In this document: piece after piece, positions 23,464 through 34,143 of the stretch
Numbering within the stretch: the stretch's first letter is position 1
Layout of the letters: each line of letters begins with the position of its first letter
Source: Rosellinia necatrix
Lineage: Eukaryota > Ascomycota > Sordariomycetes > Xylariales > Xylariaceae
Direction of reading: 5' to 3'
Assembly (NCBI GenBank): GCA_021209875.1
Contig: JAGYVD010000002.1
Coordinates: 1,612,001-1,676,000 of the forward strand
DNA length: 64,000 bases
The notes under the pieces: model-generated
Told to the model about the DNA's origin: nothing
Seen by the model: the letters and a program-made list of their open reading frames with translations, nothing else
The model's database searches: none
Position numbers and translations under genes: made by a program

Positions 23464-24432
23464 TCATATACACTACATACATACCCTGTGATGTGGCTTG
23501 CTTATATTGCATCCTGTTCGGAGTTCCGCGTTTCTTGGCGCAGGGAGATTATCTAAGGGGGGATTTGATGGGAAATGGTCTGCGTCGATTTTTTTTTCAT
23601 CTTTTTTTTTTTTTATATCTTAGGAGGGGGAAATTAGGTAGATTTAAGGGGACGCACATAACGTTGCACAAAGATTGGGATACGTACGTATTTGTCTGGC
23701 GTTGAGCCTGGTTTGTACCATGTGAGGGAACTATATCACGACGGATGAGACTATGGACCCGTCATAGCTAGCTTGAGATTGAGTATAGACAGAATCCGCA
23801 ATGCGTAAATGCGCAGTACCGTGTCTCTGTCACACATCGGCCCTCCTTTGTTGGTTAATATGTGTCTCGGCGTTGGCGGCATGTTCTGCCCCTTGCAAAC
23901 TCGTGCAATGATATCGGCTCACGAGAGCGTGGGGATACTGTATGAGTTGCCTACTTACCTACCTAGTTACCCAACCTACCCAGGTACCTACCTAATGCGA
24001 TCTTGTTGTCGCGCATGTGAGTCAGCCGTTTCCGATTCGCATCAATAGAACAGTCGATACTTAGGTGATGGGAGCTAGCTCTTTTTTTGACTGCTCGAGA
24101 CTGATGTCGTAGTAAGTGTTGATTGTAGAATGTATTTTTTCTATTGAGCGCGGAATAGTGCTAATGATTGCACCACGAGGCCCTTTTACGAACAAATGAC
24201 AAGGAGATTGTGCCATCAAGCGCTCGACTTGGTCGTCGATGCTCACTGCAACGACGCAGCGCTTATTCCGTGCCGAGGTTCTGAGCAAATTGCATGTGTA
24301 TATACAGTTTTTTCTTTTCTTTTCTTTCCTTCTTATTTCCGTCCATCGGTTTATCCTAGTTAACTCGCCTGTTCCGTCTTAGGATGGATCGGTTCGGGGA
24401 GTTTTTCGTGCCTCATCATCCGTCGGTTCGCC
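23464..24432. other. Convergent intergenic region, coiled-coil gene / NDUFB3
   Basis: Contains the 3' ends of two convergent genes, T-runs near 23,590-23,615 and 24,305-24,325, and TACCTACC motifs near 23,950-23,995. No gene seen. Confidence 0.5.
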
Positions 24433-24825
24433 TCAGTGATGTTCCTTTCCGTGTTCATCGCCGTGGTGGGCGTCCTGGAGGAATAACTGTTCGTACCCGA
24501 GATATACGGCGAAGGCGACCGTCGCTATCCCGAGGCCGGGGAAGGCGCCCTTGAACCGATTCCATCGGGAGTACAACCCCCTTATATCTCCAAGCCTCAC
24601 TATTTCGGGCCCCCGCCCGGCGGTTAGTAAAAGGAGGGGCGGCTGCGAACTGCGGTGCATTCGGGGGGGAGGGGAAGGCTTGACTGACTTTCGCTCCCAG
24701 GGATCGTAACGTGGCTGGCCGGCGGCATGGGCGAACTTTCTCGGATCGAAGCCTGTGATGTTGGGCTTCGCGTTGTGATGTGCTCGGAGTATCCTGTCGG
24801 CGTTCGATGTTAGTTAGCCCATGGT

Positions 24826-24884
<59 letters not shown>

Positions 24885-24971
24885 GTGTATGTATGTGTAT
24901 GTATGTATGTAATGGTAGTGATGGAAATCCCAAAGAGGGCAGGTTGCTTGTCCATACCGTGTTGGATACAT
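24433..24971 (-). CDS. NDUFB3: Complex I subunit NDUFB3 (B12), with apparent frameshift
   Basis: Three exons fit: 24971-24958 (ATG plus four codons), 24793-24689 and 24599-24433. Exon 2 ends in DPWER; the junction into exon 3 gives NEAWRYKG, matching the DPWxRNEAWRY block that I know from fungal and mammalian B12 subunits. The rest of the family sequence, YSRWNRFKGAFPGLGIA, a single membrane segment (FPGLGIATVAFAVYLGY) and a His-rich tail, is in the next frame. The break sits at a run of five G (minus strand, 24581-24577); four would keep the frame. Alternatively an acceptor ending at 24581 restores the frame with five G but deletes NEAWRY. Intron 1 carries a long GT microsatellite. The family works in the membrane arm of NADH dehydrogenase in mitochondria. 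Divergent from CAF1. Confidence 0.82.
24827..24910 (+). repeat. GT dinucleotide microsatellite running into GTAT units
   Basis: About 23 GT units are followed by mixed GTAT/GTGT tetranucleotides. The array lies wholly inside intron 1 of NDUFB3, between its donor and the CTAACTAAC branch region. Confidence 0.95.
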
Positions 24972-25737
24972 CTTCTCGAAGTTATGGAATACAAACGCGG
25001 TTTGGGGAGCTTCAATGAGATTCCCAAACGGATAAGCTATCGCAGTTACAACAGTGACTTTGGTTGGAATCCTGAGCTCGTCGATGCAGTTGGCGATGGA
25101 TGGGCTGCGCCAATTGGATTCTGATTGGTGGACGGGTGCTAAGGTGGGCAGCACCTGGACCACCATTTGACGGGGATTTACTTTTCTCCAGCTGCCTTAC
25201 TTACGTGCACGGGCCACACGGCTATGGCCCGCAGCATATACAGGTATCTAGGTACCCAGGTTAGGCCCCTACCTACCTACCTAAGGTACCTAAGGTACCT
25301 TACCCCGGTCCAGTGGGCCGCCACTCTATCAAGGCTTAATTCATGCACGTCCGTCGGTCGGTCGTGCCAAATCGCGATTGGACTCGCCACGGCTCCTCAA
25401 CCTCTAGCACAGGATCAATCCGACAGTGCCTCACCTCCCGCATCAACATCAACCAGAAGCCTTACGCACCTCCACTGCCCACCTACCCCTCCACACGCCC
25501 ATTTTCACAGCTCTCCGCAACGTTTGTCGCTGCTCCCGTGAACCAGCCCACGGTCGGGCGCATCCGCGCAATACACGCCAAGCCTGGCCTCACCCTCGCC
25601 CAGCGGACCGGCCCATCAGCTCGCCTCCCCGTTCCCCTCCTCCTTCCCATGTCGATCGACCGCTTGCCCTTCTTCATACAAGCATCCAGGGGAACCCCGT
25701 GAGGCCTGCCAACACCGTCCTTACACTGGCATCACTA
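24972..25737. promoter_or_regulatory. Divergent promoter region, NDUFB3 / CAF1
   Basis: About 140 bases upstream of the NDUFB3 ATG lie CCAATTGG (25110-25117, a CCAAT box on both strands) and ATTGG (25124-25128). CCAAT boxes recruit the HAP/CBF heteromer that controls respiratory genes in fungi, so the position suits NDUFB3. TACCTA/TAGGTA motifs follow at 25,245-25,310, then a C/T-rich leader for CAF1. Minus-strand coding could in principle extend upstream to an in-frame ATG at 25,166, but the CCAAT boxes argue against it. Confidence 0.6.
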
Positions 25738-26022
25738 ATGGCGCCTGCTTCGCGCTACGGCGGCGGCCCGCCCGCCATGGCTCCTTACCAGCATCAATTT
25801 CACGGTGCCGCCACCTCGCACGCCACGCACCAACAGAGCTCTCTCTCGAACCCCCCATACCTGACACAACAATTAAGTCCCTTCGCCACCAATGGCCTAG
25901 GGTTGGGCGGCGGCATGGGCGCTGCCTCCGCCTTCCCGGTTGACAATCAGACGGGCTTCGCAAGCCAGGCCGCGAGGACTGGCTTCCAGCACGCTGCCGC
26001 GCTACAGCAGCAGCAGCAGCAG

Positions 26023-26054
<32 letters not shown>

Positions 26055-27316
26055 TCACCACCAGCAGTCTCACGGCCAGCCGGGCGAGCGTGGAGCGCGA
26101 GCGGGGGGCGGGGCGAAGGGCCGGATACGGGAAGTATGGAGGCAGAACTTCGAAGAAGAGATGGCGGCGCTGATGGAACTGGCTGAGGATTTCCCGTACA
26201 TTGCCATGGTAGGGCTACAACCTTGATATACCATGTGATGGGGAGTTGCTGACCAGCACGGCAAATAAGGACACAGAATTTCCCGGGATCGTAGGGCGAC
26301 CAATGGGCAACTTTCGGGGGAAGAGCGATTACCACTATCAATGTCTACGTGTGAACGTCGACATGCTCAAGGTGATACAGATAGGCATCAGCCTATTCAA
26401 CGAAAAAGGCGAAACGCCTGCTGAGCGCGCGAACAATTCTCTAGCAGACCTCGGACCCCCCAATGCGAGGCGACATGGCCAATCGCAGATCCCCCTGGCG
26501 TGGCAGTTCAACTTCAAGTTTGCGCTCAAGGAGGACATGTACAACCAAGCTTCGATTGAGTCGCTACAACAAGCCGGGATCGACTTCAATCTTCTCGAGC
26601 GCGACGGCATCGACCCTAAGAAATTCGCCGCGCTCTTCGTCGTTTCCGGCTTCGTGTGTTTTGACAATATCAAGTGGTTATCATTTCATGGTGGATATGA
26701 CTTCGGTTACTTGACTAAGCTATTGTCTGACATGAAGCTCGCCAACGACGAGAGCGAATTCGATAAAGTGATGAAAAAGTGGTTCCCGCAGACATACGAT
26801 GTTAAGCACCTCATGAAATATGCCGTCAAGCTTCACAATAGTGGCCTAGTCAGTCCGACAGATCCCTCAACGGCAGAAGTGCTGCAAAAGTTCGAGCAAA
26901 AGTCAGGTTTAGAAAGCATTGCGGAAGCATTGAAGATTAAACGCCTGGGGGCGGCGCACCAGGCTGGCTCTGATAGCCTCCTCACCGGCAAAGTGTTTTT
27001 CCAGTTACGAGAGAAGATATACAACGGGGAAATATCCGACGACCACATCGGGAAGATATGGGGCCTAGGGTTTAGTGGCATGGAGATGCCATTATTGTCA
27101 CACCAACAGGTAGCAAACACCGACAACGCTACATCGGGCGGGACGAACGGTAATACAAATGGTGGCCCCAGTACTCCGAGCACCGCTAGTGTTGGGCTAG
27201 CAAGTACTCCTGCCGCACAGTCGCACAATACAAATGGTCTGGGCATGGGGCCGATGACACCAGGAGGAGGCGGCGGCGTATTCGGCCAATTCAACTTCCC
27301 TTCTACTACCAGATAG
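25738..27316 (+). CDS. CAF1: CCR4-NOT deadenylase subunit Caf1/Pop2
   Basis: Exons 25738-26208 and 26270-27316 join in phase 0 and give 505 residues. The RNase D-like CAF1 domain begins at REVWRQNFEEEM and carries the DEDD metal ligands: D158 and E160 in MDTEFPG (split exactly at the intron), the aspartate of FHGGYDFGYLTKL, and AAHQAGSDSLLTG near the end. The enzyme shortens poly(A) tails in the cytoplasm as part of CCR4-NOT. N-terminally there are about 150 disordered residues with a run of about 16 glutamines (about 89-105) followed by histidines. The C-terminal 80 residues are Asn/Gly/Thr-rich and end in a GGGGG stretch. The ATG at 25738 is the first in this frame. Confidence 0.95.
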
Positions 27317-29027
27317 AATCCGTTAGAGGGAAGGCAGCCACATATGCCGCCGAAGAAGAGAGCTCGCTCGCAAGTTAGACATGTACATCGAAGACGTTCC
27401 AAAGCCTTTAATTCGTTGGATCATCCTTCAAGATCGCACCAACCATCTCCGACGTCGTGGCCCAGCACTCCTAATCCAACTACCGCCTACCCAAGTCGGC
27501 CCCAGTCACGAGGTATCATTCCCAACCCTCTCCAGTGGCCAACCTTCGTTCCTCGACACTAGAAGTTGGGGCACAGGAGGGCTATTTCTGAGCTCACCCC
27601 TCATACGGCCATTCTAGCATGACGGTTACTCACCCATTACTTTGATTTTCCTCGGAGACGTTGAAACCAGTATCATAGGCTACGAGCGTTGTCGATCTGT
27701 CAATATATTCTAGGGGTTCTAGATTGGCACACAAACTTCTTAACCTTCGTTTGAACGGAAGAGTGGCCATTCCTATTTCACCAATATTTTTTCCTCGGAA
27801 CTTCCGCCAATGAGAGGTGGTTCGTTTTCGCGCACAAAGTCTGGAGTATGGAGGTTAAAGCAAGCGGAGTAAGGGTCTGTCTAGTAATGATATGGCTGGT
27901 GGTTTGACATACATGTTCTCTTGCGACGTCTCACTCGGTTTCGTTCCAACAGCTAGGGGTTAGGGCATTTCCTAAATCAAACCCCTTTGGCCGTTTATGT
28001 ACAGTGTGTAGTTTTAGGGGATGACGAGGCGTCTGGACCATTTCACGGGTGGACGTGTATTGGAAGCCTACGGTTCACTTGGTTCATTTTAAACGAGCTC
28101 AGAATACGATCGTGTTCATTGCATCGGTTTTATTACCGTGATGTCAAGTTTGATCCCCCCTATGCTGATGACTCTATTTCCATATTTGTAGACTTCGGCG
28201 CACGCTCTATCTATACCTTTGCTCTTAAAATCCTGTTAGCCACTTGTATGATATGGCTTAGATCGTGGTGACATCTTCAGACGCTTGGTTAGGTCAAGCG
28301 AGGCATAAAGAGATTTGTCTTCGTTTAGGTGTTCTCCAATATCGTAGACCACCTATTTTCTGGCCCAAATTAACCCCCTTACTTCTCTTTTACTAGCCAA
28401 AGGTTTTGACCGTATGGGTAGCCAGGCATGGATGTCTCGTTTTGCAATAGTAGGATGAGGAAGGGGAAAAGTCAAGTAACGGGAAAAGAGTATGTTGTAA
28501 AATACCAAGTAGAAGACACTAGGGCCACACGATAAGACAACACTCCTTTAGCCCCTTTTCACTTTTTTGATCAACCTACCTGTCCGTTGCGTGTGTCGTG
28601 CGTGTCGTTGGTAACAACAATGCAGTTCCTGCAAGCATGGAAGTGAACAGTATATAAACGTAAGTAGATATTTCTCTATCCAGTACAGCCCTTGTTTACT
28701 GTCTACTTATAGACTCGTAGGCTAGTAAACCTCGGCTGTAAAAATGGATAATGTCCAGTAGTTCGGATATCTGGCGAAGCAAGAGTCCACCGCCGAACGC
28801 CCTGGATATCATGTGTCCTAATAATATAGATACATCCTCCTAAACGAGTGTAATGTATAGACAACGGGTTACTACACCTACCCGCCCTCCGACCCCTGAC
28901 ACCATTGGTGAGACACTCAGAGAGAAATACCACAATAAACGCAAACGAGGAAAACCTCCTGCTGTCGGTTCCGAACTAACGGATATCGTTCTGAATGTGT
29001 GAGCAAACCAATAGCTCTCTTCATTGA
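27317..29027. other. Convergent intergenic region, CAF1 / FYV10
   Basis: Holds the 3' untranslated regions of both genes. No gene, RNA gene or repeat that I can support; TAGGTA motifs are nearly absent here, unlike the divergent regions. Confidence 0.5.
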
Positions 29028-30456
29028 TCACGAGATGTATACTTTTTTGAGCGCATCCCATCCATAGATCTCACCAGTACGTAGGTCCTTGACTTGGCCG
29101 TCGGGCAAGCCCGCTTTCTTCGCGCATTCCTCGAGACGCGCCTTGCCGTACGCACGGCCGTTAGGAAGCAGTAACAAGTCCGGTTCTACGTGGCTCTTGC
29201 TATAAAACGCGTGCGGCACGTTGCGCGCAAGCTCGTTGAGCTCCGTGCTGCAGATTGGACACACGCTTGTGGCGAGCGATAGACTCGTATGATGGGAGGG
29301 TGCAGCGGCGGAATTCGGATGAATGGAATGACATGCCGGTGTCTTCAGTGCCGACAATCCAGACGACAACGCAATGTGGAGAAGTGGGATTGAAGGGAGG
29401 GACAATAGACTATTATGTGTGGTTGTGAATAAGTCCGCCAGCATCTGCCAGCGCGCTGGGGCGTACAGCTCCCTATAGGCGTCGACGCGATCGACGTTGT
29501 CGGGGGTCATAGCTAAGAGGCCACAAGCATGCAACACTTCTTCTGGATATGTTTCCCTGTACGGCAGTAAATGTTTCCGTGCGTGTGATAAAGCCTCGTC
29601 CGGCTTCGTTTGTGAGCGATTTCGCACGATTTCGATATACTGCTGATAACGAAGCATGAATTCAAGATTACTCTGTAGCAACGACATGTCAGTCGAGAAA
29701 ATGATTAGTTGACGTCTCGAGACATACATCCATCTTCCGTAGCTCCTTTTTAGTATCCCCGGCGGTGCACCAAGCCAGTGCTTCCTGCACACTGCCGCTG
29801 AGTAGGCATTGCCGGATCCTATTCATTTGCTCAAAGGTGTCGACGTCGACAAGAAGCTCGATACCGCGTTCCTTGGCAAGTGCCCGGGCGCTATCGACAT
29901 AGCCCTGGCGTAATAGATAATCGGTGAGGAGGCGGTCCAGCCGGGTTCTGCTCCAAGCCTCGTACTTCACGTCCTCGACCCCGTACATGCCGTACAGCTC
30001 GGCGAGGTGTTTTGCTCGGGCATCCTCGTGCCGGTGCAGCCGGTTCTCCTCCTCGGAGAAGGCCGTGAGCTTCCTCTTCACACCCCGCATCCGAGCAATC
30101 ATCGAATCAAGCGTCTTGACCACATCGGCCTGGGAGATCCTGCCGCTGACGCTGTCGGTGGCGGTCTTCTTCAAGGTTTCCTTCACAAAGCTTCCGTCTT
30201 TCTCGACCTCGAAGCGGGCGGACCTCAGGTTTTTGCGCAGGAGCTCGACGGGGAGTTGGAGGAGGGGTTGGTCCTGAGGGCGGCGCACCCGAAGGCGCTC
30301 ATGTCAGCGATGTGCAACCGTTGGTGATGGAGCAAAGAGATGGCAGGGATAATGGCAGAGAGAGCCTTTCAGCGTTGGGTTGGGATGGGAGGACTCGTCT
30401 CTCACCAGCAAGAGGTGGCTCTCATGGTCTAGTTTGGAGCCCTCGTGGTCCCCCAT
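29028..30456 (-). CDS. FYV10: GID/CTLH E3 ubiquitin ligase subunit Fyv10/Gid9
   Basis: Exons 30456-30406, 30273-29728 and 29672-29028, all joined in phase 0, encode 413 residues. The first exon ([17 protein letters not shown]) has only 17 codons. After an N-terminal coiled region come a LisH motif (about 128-155, [24 protein letters not shown]), a CTLH segment ([20 protein letters not shown]) and a CRA region. The Gid-type RING is at 337-413: it starts [11 protein letters not shown] and ends [14 protein letters not shown]. Gid9/MAEA pairs with Gid2/RMND5 as the catalytic heart of the GID ligase, which in yeast degrades gluconeogenic enzymes when glucose returns. The 413-residue length suits the family. 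Divergent from the CBF1 gene, 3.7 kb away. Confidence 0.94.
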
Positions 30457-32372
30457 GGTTGAGATGGCCCGTCAACCTGCCGGCCCGTTACTAATCTGGT
30501 GGTGAGTAGGTTTGCTGCTGTGGTCGCGAATGATGTGTCGTCCGGAGTTGCATACTACTACCTTATACCTAGCTTAGGCTTCGTGGGCTTGGGTGTTGGC
30601 AGTTCCAAGGTTTCTGGTGGGTTTGCGCGCGCACGGCGATAAGAGGTGGAACCCCAATAGAGAGGCTTAGGTACCTACATACCCAACACCTACCTGACTT
30701 GACTATGCCAGTGGAGTGCAGGCGACTGTGGAGCCCTGAATCACCCCACCACGGTCCGGTCGGCCCCAACCAGTAAGCTGCGAGCTGGGCTAGGTGTGCC
30801 TCCGGTTATGGAAAGTCATAACCGCCGAGCACTTATACCATCGTATAAGTCGTTTTACATTGAAGAGCAGGTACATATGTACCAAGAAACCACTCCGTAT
30901 ACTTCATTCTAGTCATGGTTTCAGGAAGGTACTGCTACTGCCTCACCCCCTTTCATGTAATATACTAAATAGCTACCCTACCTAGGTAAGGTACCTGGGT
31001 AGGTAGGTAATCACAAAAGTCACAAGCAGGGCAGGGCAAGCAAACCGGGTGCTTCATTGTTTCCTTACCTAGGTACTTATAGTTGGCTCTAGGCAGACTA
31101 GGCAATATAGCAGAGATAAACCCTTAAAACGCAACATTTATAACTAACTATAATCGTACCTCTCTAAGTACATACCAAGCAGCTTATTTTCTAGGTTTCG
31201 TGTATCTCTTGCAGAGGGATGTATCTAACTTGGATGGATTGTATGTAATCTCTTTAGGTAACCCTGGATACTACCGAGGTAGTCTGCAGGTGTTTGGGTC
31301 TTTTCTTTTCCTGTGCTGGATACCAACCTGCCCTGTTATATTCATATGGGTATTGAGCCATGATGTTGAGCTGTACCTTTAAATACAATACATTTCAAAA
31401 ATGAAAAAAAGGGCCATCTTTAGCATTTATTTATTTATGAAGCTTGTTGCCCTCTGAACTCTTCCAAATAAATTAACCAGGTAGGCAGGCTACCTAGGCA
31501 GTCGCCCACCGGTTTGCCGACCCGGCTCCAACAAGCAATACGGGATAGGTACCATTTAGTTTATCCATTTTCCTGCGCGCCAAGAGCGGCTCTTCCCGGG
31601 TGCCTGTTGTTCAACGACAGGGCATATTCTGAGGAAGCCGGCAGAAACGAGATGCAGTCACGCACAGCGGAATACGGTCACGAGAATAAACATCACGGGA
31701 CCTGCACATCGTCCCCCACGGTGAAGCAGAGAGAGGAGGGGGGGGCCACACGCACTCAGGCTCAGGGGCTTACAGACGACACCACCAATCCGCAGAAAGG
31801 GTTACATTGACAAAGTCAGTCGCAATCTCGAGAGATGCACACGGGCCGTGGGTTTCAGTCATGTCGGTATTGGAGACTGTTGCAGTAGGCATCCTTTTGA
31901 TACCATTTGAGACGACATTCCATGCCGCCCTTGTCATGGACAGCCTTGTGTGCTTTATCTTTTTATCTCTTTATCTCTTTATCTCCCCCTATCTTTCTGC
32001 CTTTTTTGTTATTCTTTGTTTATCGCAAAGGGCGTGGGTATCTCCCGGGGACATGGCATTCCACTTTAATATGTGGAAGAACCTACTAAATGCGACGGTT
32101 AATAAATGGTCCATAGGAAACATGCAAATGTCCGGCTAGGTAGGTAGTATCTGTTTGTTTACCTATCTACTTACCTCCCACAAGTAATAACTACCTAGCT
32201 CTAACTCGACAATTGTGTGAGGGATGTGGTGTGGCGCTGGTAGGTATCTTGGGTAGTAATAGTGCTCTCGCAAAAGTACGTCCCTCCTGACACCTTCATG
32301 CACCTTGACGCGTGGAGGTATCTTGACTCCCTGGCTACTTGGGACTCAAGGAATCACTTGAGGGTGCCGGCC

Positions 32373-32400
32373 GTACTATCACATAGTACTGTGATAGTAC
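32373..32400. repeat. Perfect 11-base inverted repeat
   Basis: Arms GTACTATCACA (32373-32383) and TGTGATAGTAC (32390-32400) flank a six-base spacer. It could form a hairpin or be a dimer-protein site. Confidence 0.9.
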
Positions 32401-33200
32401 CTACTATGTAGAGGGCATCCTACTATGCTATGTACTTAATCTAGCACATACATATGTATGAGAAGTGGAAGTAGGGGGGCTTATGTACCCAAAATACTAA
32501 AGTAAGTTACCCACCCTCCTTTGGGTCTCTGTATGGGCAACACCACCTGGGCAGGCAATAGGGCGACGTGCTGGGTCAGCTGATTCGTCTGGATCCCAAG
32601 GTTGTAGTGGGGTACGTTAATGCCTACAGTACCCGCCACTGTACACTTACAAGTAGGTACCGCATTCAGTCGCATTCAGCCCGCCTCCTAACCTAGCTGG
32701 GTAGATTAGCTTAGGTAACACTCATTTGCTCGATGTTTTCTAGCACGTTGGGCAAGTGAGTTCCCTGCCGACACCACCCAAACCATTTAGATAATCTACC
32801 CAGGTAATGTACATAGGCAATGTACCTACATTAGGTAGACTACCATCAATGGCTTGGGTTGCCGCTAAAAAAACTGTGGCCCGTGTGCGTGTGCCAGTCC
32901 CAAAGATGATGAATGTCGACCTGGCCCGTGCGCCCTCGGTCATATGAGTCTGAGGCATGCCACCTTCTACAGCACTCCTTCAACTCCCCAGAACTCGCTG
33001 CACTCTTGCCTCTCTACTGCAAAGCAGTGCATTCTTTTATAACGCAAGAAGCACCCTCGGCCTCGCCATCATCCTCGTCTTAATCGCGCAGTTTTTGCTG
33101 CAGTCGCCGACGCGAATTTCGAGTTTCCGACTTACTTTCCCCATCCTGGCCAGACCCCATATACTCGAAGCGCGCAGTTCGAGACTAGATACTCCGCGAG

Positions 33201-33206
33201 CACGTG
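33201..33206. promoter_or_regulatory. CACGTG E-box upstream of CBF1
   Basis: Core palindrome bound by Cbf1-type bHLH proteins, about 940 bases before the CBF1 start codon. Confidence 0.5.
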
Positions 33207-33326
33207 AAGTCATCTGACCTGACCAGCCGGCGAACCCAGAGGATCCAAGCATTGCGCGCGCGCAGCCACGAGATCTGGCACATGATCTTAGGTATGTGGT
33301 GCTGCTTTTCGTCTGTTGCACTCCCG

Positions 33327-33357
<31 letters not shown>

Positions 33358-33865
33358 AGTCACACACATTCTGTGTTTACCTACCTACCCAACTTACCCA
33401 TCTTTATTTCTCTCCATCTCCACTTCCGTCCGTCTGTCGCATTCGCCATCACTCTCCTCCTACCTCTTTGCCTCTCCCTCTCTTGTCTCTTGCGCGTTCT
33501 TAGGGATCCGCACATCAGCATCGCTTCACACCAACCCTAGTCATTTGGGATCATTTCAAGCCACTGTTGAAGCAATATCCCGTTGGTGCTTTCTTGTGAA
33601 GAAAAAAAAAATCAAAACCCTGCGTCGCTTACCTTCAGGGCCATTCTTAGGCGCAACTTATGATCCTCCCCACCGTAGCATTTAGACCCCAGACACATCA
33701 AGTGAGTGTCGACTGGATACATCACCATCGCATACCGAGAGACGCGCGACAACAGGGTTCCAACATGATGGAATCCTGCATCGCTAACAGGGAGCGTCAT
33801 GGACGCGCCGGCTGGGCTTTCCTTGCTGCCGCGCTACGGATGTTATCGTGTTGACATGCCCCCCG

Positions 33866-33871
33866 CACGTG
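33866..33871. promoter_or_regulatory. CACGTG E-box close to CBF1 start
   Basis: Second CACGTG in the same upstream region, about 275 bases before the ATG, a position suited to autoregulation. Confidence 0.5.
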
Positions 33872-34143
33872 TTCTCTCTCAGCCCAGTGACCTTCCAGTT
33901 ACCCGGCACCATTTAGTTGCGAGTGAAGCAAATGACCATTCTAGCATGTTCTCCTAGAGCTCGACATCATGCGGTTGGCCGTTTTTATTTATCGGAGCCA
34001 GTAGTAGGTTTCTAACATTGGCATCCATAGGTCCTTGAACGACAGCATCATCTCTATCCCCGCTTGCTGGATCGCGGTCCCTCTCAGGATTAGCCACAAG
34101 ACGTGGCATCGTACAGTTACGACTTGTCATCAAGTAGGACAGC

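Larger units (their letters stand above)
30457..34143. promoter_or_regulatory. Long divergent intergenic region, FYV10 / CBF1
   Basis: 3.7 kb without a convincing gene. TAGGTA/CCTAGG motifs cluster at 30,660-31,020, 31,480-31,500, 32,130-32,240 and 32,690-32,840. A perfect 11-base inverted repeat lies at 32,373-32,400. A CT microsatellite (33,326-33,353) and T-rich tracts follow. CACGTG boxes lie at 33,201-33,206 and 33,866-33,871. A frame beginning ATG at 32,957 (86 codons, hydrophobic centre) is the best coding candidate, but I do not trust it. Confidence 0.5.

Noticed and set aside
24780..25124. Long plus-strand frame across the GT repeat with Val-Cys runs
   Set aside because: It is the translation of the microsatellite in an intron of the opposite-strand NDUFB3 gene.
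24972..25166. Extending NDUFB3 upstream to the ATG at 25,166
   Set aside because: The frame is open, but CCAAT boxes lie within it and the subunit family is short; the ATG at 24,971 gives the expected length.
32957..33217. 86-codon frame with a hydrophobic centre
   Set aside because: Overlapping frames on both strands are similarly open, there is no recognisable family, and it lies in the probable leader or promoter of the CBF1 gene.
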